Source of the DNA: Tetradesmus obliquus
Taxonomy: Eukaryota; Chlorophyta; Chlorophyceae; Sphaeropleales; Scenedesmaceae
Length of the DNA stretch: 64,000 nucleotides
Assembly (NCBI GenBank): GCA_030272155.1
Contig: CP126205.1
Coordinates: 4,080,501-4,144,500 of the forward strand
Direction: 5' to 3'
Shown here: positions 25,844 through 42,991 of the stretch, one piece after another
Layout: each line of letters begins with the position of its first letter
Position numbering within the stretch: the first letter of the stretch is position 1
Position numbers and translations under genes: made by a program
The notes under the pieces: model-generated
Database searches by the model: none
Seen by the model: the letters and a program-made list of their open reading frames with translations, nothing else
What the model was told of the DNA's origin: nothing

Positions 25844-28540
25844 ATGTCTGCAAGCGTGTTGAGCCGAAAGTCGGTAAAGGAGCAGATAAAGTCTAAAGGC
25901 AAGGCGCTGAGCTGGGTTCGGAAGCGTGTGGAGAAGCTGCAGGTGAGCTTGCTGCCAAAAAAACTCATCCGAAAAGGCTGCGTGCACACCACTGCCCGGT
26001 TGCTGGTTTTGGTTTCAGTCTCGATGTTGGGTGAGATTTCAAGTGATCAGCTGTTGCGAGCACCACGTGGAGCAGCCTTTGTCTTTTCATGACAGCACCC
26101 TTCCTGTTCCCTCTCGTACTGTCCTGCAGGAGGAGAATGAGCGCTTGGCATACCAGCACCAGCTGGTCGCAGAAGTTTGCAAAGTCTTTGACTGGTCCAG
26201 GCACATGCAGCTGCATGCACTGCAACCAGATCCTGAGCTGATGGTCACAGACGATGACAGCGAGCAGCTGACACCAGGCAGCATGCAGCAGCAGTTCACC
26301 TGACATCCTGCAGACAGAAGCTGAGGTGCAGCTGCTTCAGCAGCTGTCAAGCTTATCAGTCTCCCAGCAGAGCAGCAGCAGCTGCTCTGCTTCATTGGCT
26401 GCTGCAGCAGACAACAGCAGCCAAGCCAGCAGCAATCGAGCGTGTCCTGCAAGCAGCTGCCAGCTGGTTGCACCGCCAGGTGATGCGATGTGGCTGTTAA
26501 AGCAGCCCTTTCAGCAGCCTTGGCCGCAGGACTGCCCCAGTGCAGACATAGTGACAGTGCCTGCGCTGGTTGAGCACTTCAGGGCAACAGTGCACGCGCT
26601 GTCTTTGCAGCTGGTGCAGTTGGATGCCTGCGGAGATGCAGCGCAGCAGGCTGAGCCACTGCGCAAGGTGCAGGCAGTGCTGCTGCCTCGCTTGCGGGTG
26701 ATAGTGGAGCTGTGCAGCAGCAGCCGTGGCAGGCATCTGCTTGTGTACCTGGTGAGGCGCAATCAAAAAACTTTTAAATTCAAAAAATGACAGGGGTGTT
26801 CTGCACTGCAGCTGGTGGTGCTTCAACCGCATAACTCATTGGCTGCAGGTTGCAGCGGCAATGGCTAGGGCTCATCCCCTGGTATAGTGACAGTGGTGGT
26901 CAGGTGCCTCTGATGAAAACGATGCTGCAATAGAGCACTCGAGCAGTGGTGGCATGCTGCATGCGCTGAACACGTATATGACGCATGCTGCATGTGTTCC
27001 TCAGCTGTGCTTTTTACATCAACTACAGCAACATTGCTCTGCGCTCGTGGCTGTCTCTGACTAGAATCACAGCTTGCAAGCTGTGCGCTGACAGCTCTGC
27101 TATGGTTCAACTTGTCCTTCGCTCCTGCAGACAAACATGGAAACAGGGGAGCAGCTGGTCGAGCCTGACACGCAGCGCATTGCACGGGTGACAGACAGCT
27201 TGCAGCTGAGCAAGCAGCAGCAGCACAACATCGCGCAGGGCGCCATGTTGGCATACAGGCTCAATAATACGCTGCTGGAGCAGTTGAGAGAGCTGCAGCT
27301 GCAGCAGGGCGGCGAGTGCGCACACGGTATTGGCGAGAGCTGCAGTGCGGCAACAGACGGCACAGCACGGCCGTGCCACTCTGGCACATGCAGCGCTGGC
27401 ACGGCATATGGCAGTTCCAATGCCGGCGCTAGCTGCCACAGCGAGGCAGCCGCAGCAGGTGCTGCTGCAATGGATGAAGGCACAGCAGGTGCAGCAGCAG
27501 CAGCAGCAGCAGCAAGCGATGCTGAGCGGGACGAGTCGTACAGCGAGGCGCGCCGGCAGTCGCTACTGCAGCAGGAGCAGCGCTCAGCCAAGATGAAGCG
27601 GCTCATGGGCAAGGTGGGGGGCAGCTGTCGCCAGAGAGTTAGCAGTTTGCGTGTAAGCATTCTGACCAAAGTGGGCGTCGAAATCACTCAGCTGTGCTGT
27701 GCTGTGGTGCAGATAGCAATCAGAGAGTGTAGTTACGTGTGGGTCCTGGCACCATCTTAGATGGTCTGAGCCACACCCATGTGGTGCAGTGAGCGATCAG
27801 TACTTTCAAGCAGCCATGTGCCGGGGGATGCCATCTCTAGCCATGTGAGTACTCATTTGTTGCTTATGCTTACCTGTAAGTGTCTGACCTGCATGCACAC
27901 TGTAACTCTTTATACTGATGTGGCGGCCCCGTATGCGCTCCGGTGGAGTCAGCAGCTCAGGAGATGGATAGCTACATGCAGCGTGTTGAGTGACTTGCCA
28001 TACGGCTGCCGTGTGTTGCGCGAATGCTGGCATCCCAAACCTAGTGCGGCTGTTCATCAGTAGCTGTGGCCTGTTGCTCTTCACTTTGTGCTCGTGTTGT
28101 TGCTCCGTTCGCCAATGCTTCGCTTGTTACTGTGTTGCGCCGACTGCTGCTGCCGGTGTTGCTGCTTGCAGGGGGTGTTTCTGCGCGTGTGCTTCGCTAG
28201 CTACCTGTATGGCCAGCTGACCTGGGTGCAACTGGCGCGGCTGTTTGTAAGTGCGCGGACCTGGGGTCTGCCAGCTGTTGCCCAAAGGTTGCGTTGTGTC
28301 CAGTGTTGTAGCTGTAACACATGGTTTTTGAAACCTCTGTATGAGCTTAGTTCTGAGGGGGTCGCACACAGGTTGCACAGGTAGGCGTACAATGGAGTGT
28401 TGAAGCTGCGATGAGCAACAACAGAGTGCTGTTATGTGCTTCATGGCGTTGCTTCTGATGTGCTACGGCAACAAGTTTCTGGGCAAACAAACAGCAACAA
28501 CAAAAGGTTGCTAGTGAGGACAGCCTGCTCACTCTTGCCT

Positions 28541-28605
<65 letters not shown>

Positions 28606-28697
28606 AGGCGCTGATGCTCCCGCGCTACCCCATGCCCAGCATGTTTTTCAGTGCAGTGGCTGCCAAGGTGGCCCGTGAGCAGCAGCAGCAGCAGTAG
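25844..28697 (+). pseudogene. Tandem coiled-coil/bZIP-like family, copy 4: complete but frameshifted in exon 2
   Basis: All five exons are present: 25844-25942, 26130-26751, 27131-27613, 28172-28246 and 28608-28697. Exon 2 is 622 nt, one more than a multiple of three. The extra base falls at about 26301 within TTCACCTGACATC, where copy 3 has an in-frame codon series, and it creates TGA at 26301-26303. Past it the family reading resumes (QLLQQLSSLSVSQQSS). The exon 3 donor is GTGGGG instead of GTGAGG. Exon 5 ends LMLPRYPMPSMFF then poly-Gln. Everything else is conserved, so this is a very young pseudogene or a single-base sequence error. Confidence 0.72.
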
Positions 28698-29589
28698 CAG
28701 CAGCAGCAGGCCTGAAAAACACACCACGTGACATGTGGGGCTGAGGTGGGCGGCCCTGCTTGCATGTTGACTCATGCAGCAGCTGCAGCAGCAGCGTTTA
28801 TATGTGGCTGTTCCCTGGTGCTCGTGGTGCAGCTGTTGCGCAGCCCACAACCGGTCTTGCATGCTTGCTGGCAGCTGCCGTCTGGGCAATGCCTGTTGTG
28901 ATGGAGTCCCTTGCAGGAGTAGTTGATGTGTGGATGGCAGCGCATCTTGGCCGCCTCTAGTGCTGCGAGGTACATGCGATGCACGATTCAGACCTGCCAC
29001 GCAGTACATGCAGCGTGTCTGGGTGTTGTTGGGTGTTGCCTGCACTGTCAGACCAAGAAGATATGCTGTGTGCAGGGGCATTGCTGAGGGCCCAGGCCTG
29101 GCACAGGGGATGTGTTGTAGGTGGGGGCGTACTCACAGCAGAAATGTGTTTGTGTTTGGGTCCGCTCAAACATTACAAACTGCGTGCCAATCATGACGCG
29201 TGATGTTCTGCACGCACATCTGGTCAGATGGTCAGCAGTGCAGCAGTGGTTAAAAGTTATGTTGGTGTGAAAGGATCCGCCAATGCGATTGCTTCATGGT
29301 GCATATGCGCGTCGACTCTCCAGGCAACCAAAAATTGATTGCTTTCTCACAACGTATGAATCGTCTGCATCTTTGGAAATGGTCATGTGCTGCACATGTT
29401 GAACGTTTGTTATGTTGTTTGTTGACGCTGGCAGGTGTTGGTGTCAGCCGCGTATGTTGCACAGCTTTGCCTTGAAGCAGCGTGTATCACACAAATTAAC
29501 TGTCTGCATCACATGAATTCACCGTGAACAAGTTTCATGTAGGAAGCCCGAGCAGCCTGCACTGCAGCTCAACTGCTTTGGGTGAGGTG

Positions 29590-29870
29590 GTGCTGATTGG
29601 GTTGTGCTGTGGGTGTAGCATGCTTTGGCGCCTGATACGATGCAGGCACCACACACTGCTATTTTGGTTGTGTTGTGTGTGTAGCGGGCATTGAGAGAGG
29701 AAGTTACATGTGGGTCCTGGCACCATCCTTGGATGGTAAGCATGCATGGGCGCCTGATATGGTGCAGGCACCACAGGTCGTGCTGATTGGGCTGTGCTGT
29801 GGGTGTAGCATGCATTGGCGCCTGATGCAATCATCGTATTGCATGGTGCAGGCACCACACATTGTCGAGT
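29590..29870 (+). repeat. ~190-bp tandem repeat interrupted by the dispersed element
   Basis: GTGCTGATTGGG(T/C)TGTGCTG recurs at about 29590 and 29779. TGGCGCCTGAT...GCAGGCACCACA recurs at about 29628, 29748 and 29816. The TGTGGGTCCTGGCACCATC element sits between the copies at 29707. Confidence 0.75.
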
Positions 29871-31451
29871 CAGCGGCATGGCATTGTGCGGGGTTGTGAC
29901 TTCATGTTTGGACTGGACTGAGCCACCGCTGTGACTAAAGTGCTGGGTTTTTACAAGGGCTGTTGTGTGGATCACTGCTGTGATTTGGAGGAGGCACTGC
30001 TGTGATTTGGAGGTGTTTGTCATGCACTGCTGTGTTTTTGGGTGTTTGTCATGCAGTGCTGTGATTTGGAGGCACTGCCATGATCCCGAGGTGTTTGTGG
30101 ATCCTTGCTGTGCATTGGAGGTACTGTTTGCGTTGTCTGGACACTGGGCAGTGTTGGCTTTGGCTGTGCTTGTTGCTGGAGGCATTATTGTTGCACTCGT
30201 TGCATCGTGCTCTTTTCTGCTGACTAGGCTACTAGTTGGCACTGTCACAGCCTTCTGAGCTTTTGGGACTGTGCTGTGGACGTGTTGACTTGAACAATGT
30301 CAGATCATGGATTCGAGGCATTGCACATGGCATGGTTTATCTGCACGCATGCTCTGCGCACAATGTGTCAGGGTTTGGTGGTGTGAGTTCCAACACGGTA
30401 CATGCTCTGGCAAGTGATGGATTCAAACAACAGCCAAACAACAGAAGGGAATGGCAGGCAGTGCATGTCTATCTTGCGGGGTGTCTTGAGGCTGCCTGCA
30501 CGTTATGCGCTCACAGTTGCACAAGGACAGGCGTGGAACTCGTCATTTCCAGGGTTTCTGTGTTTGTCCTGAAGTACAGATCGATGGCCCAAAGCGGCTC
30601 ATGCCTGATGACATTGATTAATGAATGGACGGCAATACACCACAACGCATGCGCCTTTGAATACTTTCTGAATCTGTTCTGTTTTTGTTTGTTTGTCTTG
30701 GTTGCTGCACAGCCTTTGCTAGGGGCGCGGTGGCAGCCGTAAGCATGCGTGTGCTGCCTTTGTGTTGTTGCCTCCTGCAGAACCTGCTGCGGGTGCGGTG
30801 CAGCGGCAGTTACATGCATGCACATGGTGAACTTGTTCTGTGTCAGCCGCAATTGTGTGTGTGTCTGCCGCAAATACTGCGCTGAAAAGGTCTGGGAGTC
30901 AACTGGTTACGCTGCCTCACAGCAGTGCCGCAAGCCAGTGATAAGCAAGTGTTGTGCGCAGTTGTTATCAACACTGCCAGGCACTGTGTTCCCATCAGGC
31001 GCTCCTTGTTGCTGCTGCAAAGCTGTCGCAGGCCTAAATCCAGGGGGCTACAGCAGGAGTGTAGTATGTGCGATGAAGGACAGTAAGGGCACATGCCAGG
31101 CCCCTCGCAGCAGCTGGGAGGCTGTGCACAGCGGCTACCAGTCTCTGTCTGTGTTGGCATGTGATGCGCGGCTTGCTGTTTCCTGCCAGTGTTGTCGGGC
31201 CTGGCCAAGCAGGGTTGCGTATACGTGGCTATTTCTGTTGTTTTGCATGCTTGGCTATTCACAGGCCCTACTTGTGTTATGTTGTCCATACTGCTAGAAT
31301 GGTCCTGCCAGCATGCATGCCTGCTCCTGGGGTAATCTCGCCCTAGTAATCGATTATTAATCGAATGTGATATCGCACTGCAGGTGGAGGTGCGGATGCT
31401 ATGGTGCAACCTGGGCCCGTCATGCAGTGATTGACCCACAATTTCAATGGT

Positions 31452-31481
31452 CATCATGACAACAGATTTGTTGTCATGATG
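31452..31481. repeat. Perfect 13-bp inverted repeat with 4-nt loop
   Basis: CATCATGACAACA, loop GATT, then TGTTGTCATGATG. Could form a small hairpin; no T-run or other sign of function. Confidence 0.9.
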
Positions 31482-32175
31482 GCTATTAGCTCATGCATAT
31501 GTCTGCAGGAGCAGCCACACGGCTGCTGTGCTGCAGGCTGACAGCAGATGCGTTGGCATTGATGGGCTGGCACGCATGAATGCTCCGTCATGTGACACAC
31601 ATCTGGACCAACATTGCTTGAACTTGAAGGTGCGCAGTTCTGCTTGTACCATGCTTGAAATCGTCTTATTTACATCTGCTGGACGGATGTGAGCATGTGC
31701 AGAGGCCCCTGCGGCTTGCAGCGCGGTGTTTGACCAGGTGTCTGCCGCAGCGTCTGTCTGCTGCATGCACGTAATAGCGTAGCTGCATGTACACACCCAT
31801 CTGTCTTAACCCATCTGTCTAAATTTGCCCGCCTTGATGTTTGGGTGAGCAGGTTTGGGTGTTTAAACCATCATTGCCACGCATAGGAGTCCAGTGCGGG
31901 CGTGCTGCATCTTCACCCTGGTCAAACCTGGGCCTGTAACCAAAGTTTGACCCGTATGCGTCATATGGTAACAAAAAAATGCGTCATATGTTGTCTTAGT
32001 GGTCAGCACCGTGCTAGTGCTTAGCAACGTGGCGTTAAGGGCAAGAGCAGCCACGCAGCAATCATTGCTGCGTGATGATTACTGCCCAGAGTCTGGGACC
32101 TTGAGTTCTTGCAACCGTCCTTTTACAGGCTGCCACAACCCTTAAATTGATAGCTGCAACTCTGCTGGCTTGCAG

Positions 32176-32272
32176 GTAATACTAGACGACGTAGGAGCAG
32201 AAGCAGGAGCTGCACATGCTAATCTGAGGTTCAGCAGCCACGGTGGCCTTTCGGGGGACCACTTCTTGCCAT
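32176..32272 (+). other. Orphan exon-like segment upstream of the DHQ synthase gene
   Basis: Bounded by a TGCAG acceptor and a GTGAGT donor, 97 nt, open in one frame. It reads VILDDVGAEAGAAHANLRF then SSHGGLSGDHFLP, which has protein-like composition unlike the surrounding spacer. I could not place it in a gene. It could be a stray duplicated exon or a remnant of a lost neighbour. Confidence 0.4.
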
Positions 32273-32556
32273 GTGAGTGCGCATTATGTTGCATGATGCT
32301 GATGCTTGTAATGAATGCAATTCGGCAAATTTCCTTATATAAAACCATGACCAAAGTGTTATGACATGCACATCCGCTGTCACACTGACAAGTCACACCC
32401 CACTGGGGGCAGATTGGAGCAGTACCGATGGCCATGGTGCCCCAGCAACTGACGTTTTGGCAGATTGAAAGAGGTTACAGCCATATACGAGTGCTTGGCT
32501 GTTTGTTTTAGCTGGTGCCGTGGAGCCTGCGCACTGCTGGTGACTCCCGCACAAAC

Positions 32557-37614
<5,058 letters not shown>

Positions 37615-37689
37615 TGTCATTTGTTGTGACAGCGGCATCCTGTAGTGCCAAGCGCGGCGAGATTTGATGCAGTTGGCCGGCTGGCTGGC

Positions 37690-37848
37690 TGGCCGGCTTC
37701 AAGGAGCTGATGGCTGTGGACAAGAAGGTGCAGGCGGGCAAGCTGCGGCTGGTGCTGCTGAAAGGACCGCTTGGCGGCTGCGTGGTGACTGGGGACTTTG
37801 ATCCAGCCAAGCTAGATGAGACCCTCGCTGCGTTCTGCAGCCACTGAC
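37690..37848 (+). repeat. Second copy of the DHQ synthase C-terminus, past the stop
   Basis: Encodes FKELMAVDKKVQAGKLRLVL through FDPAKLDETLAAFCSH and a TGA, with mostly silent differences from 37471-37614. It could serve as an alternative last segment only if an acceptor upstream of it were used. Confidence 0.88.
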
Positions 37849-38679
37849 AACCCAGAGCATGGCGGCTGCACCTGTGCTTTTGTTTGTGGTAATGTCGTGA
37901 CATGGCGAGTTGTTGAACAGTAGTGGTGCATCATTTGTGGCTGTGTTATTTGTGAAGGCAATCTGATGCGCGAGCAGCATTTGATCTGGAATGAGAGTGT
38001 GACGATTGCCAAGGTCTTGACTCAAGACCAGTTTGGAGCTGTCCATCAAGGTCCGTGGACTCTGGCCAGTGTTAACACTCAACGTTAGGTGGATTGCCTT
38101 GGACACCAGTAAGATGTTCTTGTGCTCGGGAGAAGTAGGAGCAGAAGTAGCATATCAAGAGCTGACTGGACGATGTTTACGATGGTAGTGCACAACAACT
38201 CAAAAGACACTATGTAGATTCCCTGTAGACACTATGTGAGTGAGCAATTTGTTGCGTGCAGCTATTGCAGAATGTATTGTCTTCCCTGCAATTCTTTAAC
38301 CTGCCCGCTGTACCTGCACCTGGCTGCTTGATTGCACTGGTACTGCCCGGCAGCGGCACTGCCAGTGGAACGAAGCGCCAGCCCATGACGTGTCCATGCC
38401 ACGCACGTCAGGAAACTAGTAAATGAAGATGGGCTCTTCTCATATAAAGCGTGAACGCAACCCACCAGCTGTGGTCACTGCCGGCGATGACTGCCACCTG
38501 GCAGCGTCTGCACGACTTCCTCGGGCCCAGATTATCGGACAAGTAGTGCTGACAAATTTTACAGTGAAAATTCCTTATGGTACGTTTTTGTTTGGTTGCC
38601 TGTTCTGCTGTGCTTGCTCCGCGAACGACGTGGCAGCCAACCTGCGAAGCAGCACCACTGAGCGGCCAGAACAGGGATC
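37849..38679. other. Intergenic, no gene seen
   Basis: Moderately A/T-richer than its neighbours. No open frame of interest. It must contain the DHQ synthase 3' UTR and the promoter of the Dph6-like gene. Confidence 0.5.
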
Positions 38680-40502
38680 ATGGCTGAAGCCACCACGAAG
38701 CAGAGGGTGTGGCTAAGCTGGTCCAGCGGCAAAGATTGCGTGAGTTGATTGGTGCAGCATGTGTGCAGTAACAAGCTACACCAATGGACGGCTGGTCCAG
38801 CAGCAGCAGCAGCAGTAGCAGCAGCGAGAGCAATGACAACAGCAGCAGCACACAGCGTCGCTTATGCACACGCAGTGTGGTGCAGCATGTGCTTGTGAAT
38901 GCTCAAGTGAAGAAGATGCCAACATGCCTTGGCAGGCACCCGCCTGATCACATGAGCAGCAAACTCTGATGCTGCACAGCACACCTCCTTGCTTTTCACT
39001 TGGCAGCAGGCTTCCCAAGTTAAATCATGGTGCTGCACTCACAATGCAGTGTCAGTGTTATCAGTCTGCGTCACATTCTCGCTGTACAGCTGCAGTCAAC
39101 ATAAACCTGACCTCGGGTGCTGTTGCAGGCCTACGCGCTGCACACGCTGCGCCAGCGTGATGATTTAGATGTAGTTGGGCTGCTGACCACCTCACGGCTG
39201 CAATCATGCAGTTCCTGAGTGTAAAAACACATGTAATGCTGCTGCTGCCCGCCAACACGCTGTGCTGATGTGCAGGTGTTTGGGCTGCTGACCACTACAC
39301 GGCTGCGATCCTGCAGTCATTACATTCAGATGAACCTGTTATGCTGCTGCTGCTGCTGCTGCATGCAGGCTTACGCGCTGCACACGCTGCGCCATCGTGA
39401 TGACGTGGACGTGGTGGGCCTGCTCACCACCTTCAACGGGCAGGCAGAGCGCGTGGCGATGCACGCGGTGCGGCTGCAGCTGCTGCGCATGCAGGCGGCA
39501 GCGGTAGGCCTTCCTGTGCATGAGGTGAGGCTGGCACAAGCTGATGGGTATATACATTCTTTGCTTTGCATTTTTCATGCTAGACTGTCCATCTACATTG
39601 TTTTGGTTGAACATGATGCAAATGCTGGCACGCCTGCTAGTCATGTTCAACACACCGCGTTGACTACAGCAGTGCAATTTTTTAGTATGGCTGTTGCAGG
39701 ATCAGTTGCGGCACCAAACATGTTTTAAAGCTTGCATGCATGGCTGCTCTGCTGCATGTCGGTGCTCCTACGCCGCAGCGCTGTTGCTGCGACGGTAACC
39801 AGCGTTTCGCACTTGCAGGACGTCCGAATATTAAATGCAGCAGCATTGAGGTATCAAGCATGCATGCTGTCCTCTGTCCCGCAGGTCATGCTGCCCTTTC
39901 CCTGCTCAAACGAGGACTACCAGCGCTGCATGCTGGGCGCAATTGAAGCAGCACGCGCAGCAGATGTTCAGGCAATCGCCTTTGGGGACCTCTTCCTAGC
40001 TGATGTGCGGGCGTACCGCGAGAAGAACATGGCCGGCACGGGCCTAGGGACGCTGTTCCCTCTGTGGCTCGCTGACAGCGGCAAGAGCACTGCACAGTTG
40101 GCACAGGAGATGCAGGCGGCCGGTTTGAGAGCTGTTATAACGTGCATAGACCCCAAGAAGCTGCCGAAGGGTTTTGCAGGCCGGTTTTGGGATGCGCAGC
40201 TGCTGCAGGAGATGCAGGAGCTTGGCAGTGGTATCGACCCCTGTGGGGAGAATGGGGAGTTCCACACGTTTGTGATTGATGGTCCGATGTTTAGTGCAGC
40301 ATTGGATGTTACTGTAGGGGAGGTAGTGGAGCGGGATGGCTTTGTGTTCTGTGATGTGCTGCCAGCAGGGGTGCCGGTGGATGAGCCAGCACAGCAAGCA
40401 GAGCAGCAGCAACTTGGCCAGCAGCAGCAGCAGCAGCAGCTTGCAGATGCTGTCCTAGTGGAGGCTGTAGCAAGTATGGTACAATGCCCAGGACAGCAGT
40501 AA
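38680..40502 (+). CDS. Dph6-like PP-loop ATP pyrophosphatase (DUF71 family), ~277 residues
   Basis: Exons 38680-38739, 39369-39524 and 39885-40502 join at phase 0. Exon 1 gives MAEATTKQRVWLSWSSGKDC, the PP-loop that activates a substrate by adenylation; the usual final Ser is Cys here. Exon 2 continues AYALHTLRHRDDVDVVGLLT. The C-terminal exon carries GTLFPLWLADSGKSTAQLAQ and GIDPCGENGEFHTFVIDGP, the signature of diphthine-ammonia ligase relatives. The architecture is the short one-domain form seen in bacteria; the longer eukaryotic Dph6 adds further domains. The last ~40 residues are Gln-rich and probably disordered. True diphthamide synthesis is possible but the short form may act on another substrate. 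Confidence 0.82.
39129..39318 (+). repeat. Two upstream copies of exon 2 of the Dph6-like gene
   Basis: After TTGCAG, 39129-39208 repeats AYALHTLRQRDDLDVVGLLT and then diverges at SRLQS. 39275-39318 repeats only the VFGLLTTTRLRS part. The working exon begins at 39369 after a CTG run. Confidence 0.87.
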
Positions 40503-41210
40503 GAGTGGTTGTCATTGTTGCTGACTGCCGCAAGTGTTGGTCTAAACTATTCCACCAATTGCAGAGGTGTGCCTTGCCGTGCAGGCCGTGCTGCTGCACA
40601 TAGCATGCTTTACAGCCGGGTGCTGCCAACATTGGGATGCCAGTTATGGCCAAACTAGTCAGCGCCACTGAGTTGCACCCTCTTTCAGGGGCTGAATGTT
40701 GTCGACAGCTGCATGCTTGAACATCGGCTGAGCCGCCTGACTTGAGTGAATGGACTGCGCCACATGACCTCAGGTCACAGGCTGTGTGCCAAACGGCGTG
40801 GCCCATAGTACACTGGTAACCGAGGACAGGGCTTCCCAGCCTAACCACGTGTCAAGACTTGATCCGGCAGGCCTAGGCCTAGGGCCGTACCCACGGCTAG
40901 CGCTAGCACCAGCTGCCTACACGATAGTCAGGTGGGCAATGGCTGCCCCCAATTGTAACGCCTTTCATGTCAACAGCACTGCGATGTTGGTATCGGCCCA
41001 CTGGGTACTGAGTACTCCCGGGGAGCGTGAAAAAAAGATGGCAACTCATTCCAGCGGTCCAATGCTGATGGTTGCAGCTGCACTGCCACATGGATTGCCT
41101 AGACGCTCTCCAAGAACCAACACGGCATTGCCTTACACGCCTATGATACATATATCAACATGTTGTAAAGGCCCAGCCGGCTGCATAACTGCTACACTAA
41201 GCAGCCGCGG
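40503..41210. other. Region between convergent genes, no gene seen
   Basis: Shared 3' flank of the Dph6-like gene (+) and the TPR gene (-). The frame on + from 40786 is open for 395 codons but is low complexity and runs through antisense TPR exons, so I treat it as a shadow. Confidence 0.5.
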
Positions 41211-42991
41211 TCAGTCGTCCGCCAGCAGCGCTGCCAGGTTGTCTGCTGCGCGGTCCCCGCCAGCCCCCTTACGCCCCATCAACAAGCCGCCTCCAGCAAC
41301 TGCGCCTGATCCCTCTGCTGCTGCTGCTGGACCCGCCAGGCCTGGCTGCAGGGCCACTCCCACTGGCCTGTCCTGGCTGAGCAAGTTGACTGCATCCCAG
41401 AAGCCTTGCCGCATGATTTTGTCAGTAGGGTTCAGGTCTAGACCCTGCTGGAACGCATGTGCCTGCAGGAACGCGTACAAACACACACATGAGCTGCGTC
41501 AGGTTAAGTGCATGCTGGGCACCTGTGCTGACGTCAGACTGGCCGGTGTATGTTTGTGTGTGTCGCAGCATCAGCCGTGGCTGCAAGATGCCCAACATAT
41601 TGCTCGTGGTGCAAGTGCCACCTTTGCGCATGCCTACAGTCAGGCATGGATGCCACTGCGCTGCCTGTCCTGCTGCTGTCATTTATATACAGCAGCCAAG
41701 CGTACTGTGCACACTATGCAGCATGTGCCATCAATCCTCCTGCAGCATGCAAGCCCCAGCTGCATCATATCTTTTTACTCAAAAGCATGCAGGCCGGCTG
41801 CCGCAGGCCTGTCTGCAGCCACGCACCGCGCCCGCGTAGTCATGCAGCTGGTGCAGCGCGAAGCCCTTGTGGTAGTAGCCGCAGCTCATGCTGGGCATCA
41901 GCTCAACAACCACCTCAGCATCCTCTGCAGCAGCAGCACCAGCAGCCTTGCATCAACTGTGTTGCCGCCATGACGGTTGCTTGTATAGTGTGTACCAAAC
42001 AGACTCGCAGCATGTGTGTGTCACAAGGTGTGGCTCCAGCGGCTGCTAGCTACTGCTAGCAGCAGGCACAGCCTTGCTATGTGCTGCTCTTGCTACTGCA
42101 AAGATTTGGGGTCTGGCAAAGCTGCCAACCCTGTTGCTGCTGCTGCTGAAGATGTGACGCTGCTGCTGTGACTGCTGCCAGCCCTTAGCTGCTGCTTAAA
42201 TCTGCTGTTGCTGTTGTATGCGTGTCACGCTGCTGCAGTATGTGTTACATGCGACACAGGGCTTGGCACACAACCCATGCCTCTGTTGTGCTGCTCAGCT
42301 GCTCACCTAGGGCCGCCTCATAGTCGCCAAGGCATGCAGATGCAACACATCGCAGGCGGTGCAGCTGTGGCAGCAGTAAGAGCAGCCAGGCAGGGGCGTC
42401 AGAGGTGTCTGCGACTGCTGGCATGAACAGCGCCTGTGTACGACCATGTAAAAAGCGCAGCTGCAACAGCTGCTGTACTCTGCTGGATGTTGGCGAGCTT
42501 TGCAGGAATGCCAGAATCTATTTCTAGTTCTGTTCCAGGCAGCGGCATACCTAACTGACATGGTGTAGCGCTTTGCACAGCTTCACATACGTGTGCCAGA
42601 GCCTGCGCTACCCTGCTCTGCCATGTCCTGCAGCTGCTGTGCGTCGCATGGAGCAGCACGTGCATGCTGCCCTCACCTTGTAACTGTCTGGGTGAAGAGA
42701 CACAGCCTCATCCAAGATGCGCCTGGCCTCCTGAAACTTGTGTCGCAGCAGCGCTTGCTTTGCTGCTGCCCTCAACTGCGGGCACAGCACAACATGTCAG
42801 CAGAGCTGCGTGCTTTGCACATACCCTGACCTTTTGCCGCCAATAAACTACAGCATATACAGCTCCACTTGTTCACTGCTGAGTTATCTGGCACCAGCTT
42901 GCTGTTTGCTACTGCTGAGCAGCACCTGCTGTATCCTGCTGCTTGCGTCTGTGATGTGAGCAGAAGATACGTGGGAACCGTGGGCACTCAT
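41211..42991 (-). CDS. Small tetratricopeptide-repeat protein, ~175 residues
   Basis: Exons in transcript order: 42991-42971, 42775-42677, 42364-42307, 41924-41827 and 41462-41211; total 528 nt, phases consistent. The product begins MSAHGSH LRAAAKQALLRHKFQEARRI, then EAVSLHPDSYK, ACLGDYEAAL, the block MSCGYYHKGFALHQLHDYAGA, and AHAFQQGLDLNPTDKIMRQGFWDAVNLL. The repeating A/G...F/Y...A...L spacing with P at helix ends is typical of about three TPRs, like the TPR part of Hsp70/Hsp90 co-chaperones. The C-terminus is a Gly/Ala tail. The 7-codon first exon is the weakest part. The partner is unknown. Confidence 0.75.

Larger units (their letters stand above)
28698..32175. other. Spacer C after family copy 4; repeats, no gene seen
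   Basis: Related to spacers A and B (for example 30220-30340 and 31046-31100). Contains a local repeat at 29590-29870, short GTGATTTGGAGG(C/T) repeats at 29975-30080, and a hairpin at 31452-31481. CGTCATATG is repeated at about 31960 and 31984. No coding signature. Confidence 0.55.

Noticed and set aside
25844..25942. Firm assignment of the tandem family as bZIP transcription factors
   Set aside because: The heptads after LEKLQ/VEKLQ look right, but the invariant Asn and Arg of a bZIP basic region are not at the expected spacing; kept as bZIP-like only.
40786..41973. 395-codon + strand open frame
   Set aside because: Lies antisense to the TPR exons whose spliced product has clear family character; the + frame is low complexity and unrelated to anything.
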